Translations under genes and position numbers: made by a program
From: UBA4722 sp041690995
GTDB taxonomy: Bacteria; Pseudomonadota; Gammaproteobacteria; DSM-16500
Direction: 5' to 3'
DNA length: 5,650 nucleotides
Assembly (NCBI GenBank): GCA_041690995.1
Contig: JBEPVM010000073.1
Span: 1-5,650 of the forward strand
In this document: one piece after another, positions 4,636-5,650 of the stretch
Layout: the number at the start of each line of letters is the position of its first letter
Position numbering within the stretch: position 1 is the stretch's first letter
The notes under the pieces: model-generated
Told to the model about the DNA's origin: nothing
Database searches by the model: none
The model's input: only the letters and a program-made list of their open reading frames with translations

Positions 4636-4664
4636 GATATATGATTGTTATCTGTAAAATGCAA
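4636..4664 (-). promoter_or_regulatory. Candidate promoter for structured element copy 2
   Basis: On the minus strand, TTGCAT (4659-4664) and TATATC (4636-4641) are 17 bp apart, predicting a start near 4629 and an RNA of about 125 nt ending at the U-tract 4510-4505. The match is modest (three of six and four of six). The remaining 4665-4846 holds no gene that I can support; it has only short weak hairpins. Confidence 0.35.
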
Positions 4665-4846
4665 ATTAATCTTAGTTTGCAACGTATACGCTGCTATTGC
4701 GCGGTTTTACGCCATTGCTAACAATGCTCATTCGGTCACATTTGACGCTTCTATTAAAAAGCAAGTCCATACCATCATTACAGATATCTACGATGTGCCC
4801 TGCTTTCATAGCAATTATGCGAAAATAATCTAATTCGGTATTAAAT

Positions 4847-5650
4847 TTAACAACTAGATCTGCGAGGATAATCGTGGGTTTCTGCCTGTTTTACAGACGT
4901 TTTCTCATTTGCATTTTTTCTTAATTTTTGAGCTTCCGGCTCTGTTCGTGTGAGTGAGAGAGGGTTAATATTTCGCGGCCAATTTGGTATCGCTAAGTGT
5001 TGGGTTTGTTTCCATACTTGTTGTTCCCTTGCGCGCATTTTTGTTCCTTTCTGTAGCTGAGCGGTGGCGAGGTGAGAATCTAATGGATCGGATAAGGGAA
5101 CCAGATACGTTCTTTCTTTATCAATAGTCAGAGGCGATTGTAATATTTGCAATATTATCTTTAGTATCTTGCCATAGCCTTTTTGGAGAGTGAGCGCACC
5201 CCATTTTTCTTCACTTTTATCTTTCTCGAGTACGTTAATCATACCTTCTACTATCAAGAAAAGCGCTTGTCGTTGATAGGGAGTGGGATCTGTGTGATAA
5301 GCTTCAGCCGCCGCATAGATATGCAGAAGCGAAATCATTTGATAGGCGTATTGCTGCACGACTTGCCTATGGTTTATTTCCCCACCGTGTACTTTCACTC
5401 TTGTTTCTATAACGTCTATTAGTTTGTTTACCATAGTCTCTTCGGAAGAGCAGGACGTCTTTTTTTCAGCCGCTAGGATGGCCAAAGCCTCATTAAAAAA
5501 AGCCTCGTTCTCTTCTTTTGCGTTCGGAAGAGCTGTATCTGTGAATTGGATACCGCTCTTTCTTTTGATAGCAGATTGAATCGCTTTAGCCTGCCTTTGT
5601 GCTTTCTCTGGTTCTATCTCTCCCTCTATCTCTCTATTTTCTTTTGATTC
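4847..5650 (-). CDS. Unrecognised protein, C-terminal 267 residues (gene continues past the window edge)
   Basis: The frame is open from the right edge to a TAA at 4847. An apparent start at 5485 is only a TTG codon inside the frame, so the true start lies outside. The visible part begins with a charged, Glu/Lys/Gln-rich stretch (KENREIEGEIEPEKAQRQAK) that probably forms helix or coiled coil. A mainly helical segment follows (about residues 73-165, including NKLIDVIETRV and YAYQMISLLHIYAAAEAY). The basic, Asn/Pro/Thr-rich tail (about 195-267) is likely disordered. There is no signal peptide or membrane segment in this part. I recognise no family or catalytic motif. It could be an element-encoded DNA-processing protein or cargo; context alone does not decide. 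Confidence 0.8.
   Translation of the reverse strand, partial: ESKENREIEGEIEPEKAQRQAKAIQSAIKRKSGIQFTDTALPNAKEENEAFFNEALAILAAEKKTSCSSEETMVNKLIDVIETRVKVHGGEINHRQVVQQYAYQMISLLHIYAAAEAYHTDPTPYQRQALFLIVEGMINVLEKDKSEEKWGALTLQKGYGKILKIILQILQSPLTIDKERTYLVPLSDPLDSHLATAQLQKGTKMRAREQQVWKQTQHLAIPNWPRNINPLSLTRTEPEAQKLRKNANEKTSVKQAETHDYPRRSSC

Noticed and set aside
4669..4809. Minus-strand small open frame of about 46 codons starting ATGAAAGCAGGG
   Set aside because: No Shine-Dalgarno upstream and no recognisable sequence; it cannot be told from chance.
4645..4833. Plus-strand open frame of 62 codons starting with TTG
   Set aside because: Rare start codon, no Shine-Dalgarno, opposite orientation to all neighbours, and no recognisable pattern.
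5483..5485. TTG at 5485 as the start of the right-edge gene
   Set aside because: The frame stays open, with coding-like composition, to the window edge and no Shine-Dalgarno supports this codon.

Overview
The window is the left end of an integrated mobile element (an integrative and conjugative element or a genomic island) in a tRNA-Phe gene. The host looks like an AT-rich gammaproteobacterium, perhaps of the Legionella/Coxiella order. That guess rests on base composition, the tRNA sequence, and the presence of an accessory CsrA next to the integrase; accessory csrA-like genes are known from Legionella integrative elements. I could not test the taxonomy.

Layout. Positions 1-71 hold tRNA-Phe(GAA), lacking its first four bases. 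Every protein gene I accept is on the minus strand and reads toward the tRNA. From 1553 down to 89 lies a compact operon: a CsrA-like regulator, an excisionase-like HTH protein and a tyrosine integrase. Its upstream region has a promoter, a repeated operator-like motif, and an 11-bp hairpin with GGA in its loop. From 2679 to 1810 is a second, unrelated tyrosine recombinase of the Integrase_1 type. From 3851 to 3372 is a short RadC/JAB-domain protein. From 4427 to 3990 is a protein resembling the DUF3577/STY4534 ICE family. From the right edge to 4847 is the C-terminal part of a protein I do not recognise.

The unusual content is the non-coding DNA at 2680-3371 and 4428-4846. Two copies of a roughly 115-nt element (2971-3086 and 4505-4619) can be aligned. 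Read on the minus strand, each has a possible H-type pseudoknot, two further hairpins, then an intrinsic-terminator-like hairpin with a U-tract. In two of the stems the copies differ by paired substitutions that keep the pairing. This suggests a structured RNA family, or a single-stranded-DNA structure, that I cannot assign to a known class. A second repeated leader structure precedes both the RadC-like and the DUF3577-like genes. The stretch 3137-3306 adds nested inverted repeats and an intrinsic terminator.

Inferred working model: the CsrA-HTH-integrase operon controls excision and integration at tRNA-Phe. The remaining genes are accessory cargo of the element, expressed through heavily structured, terminator-studded leaders.
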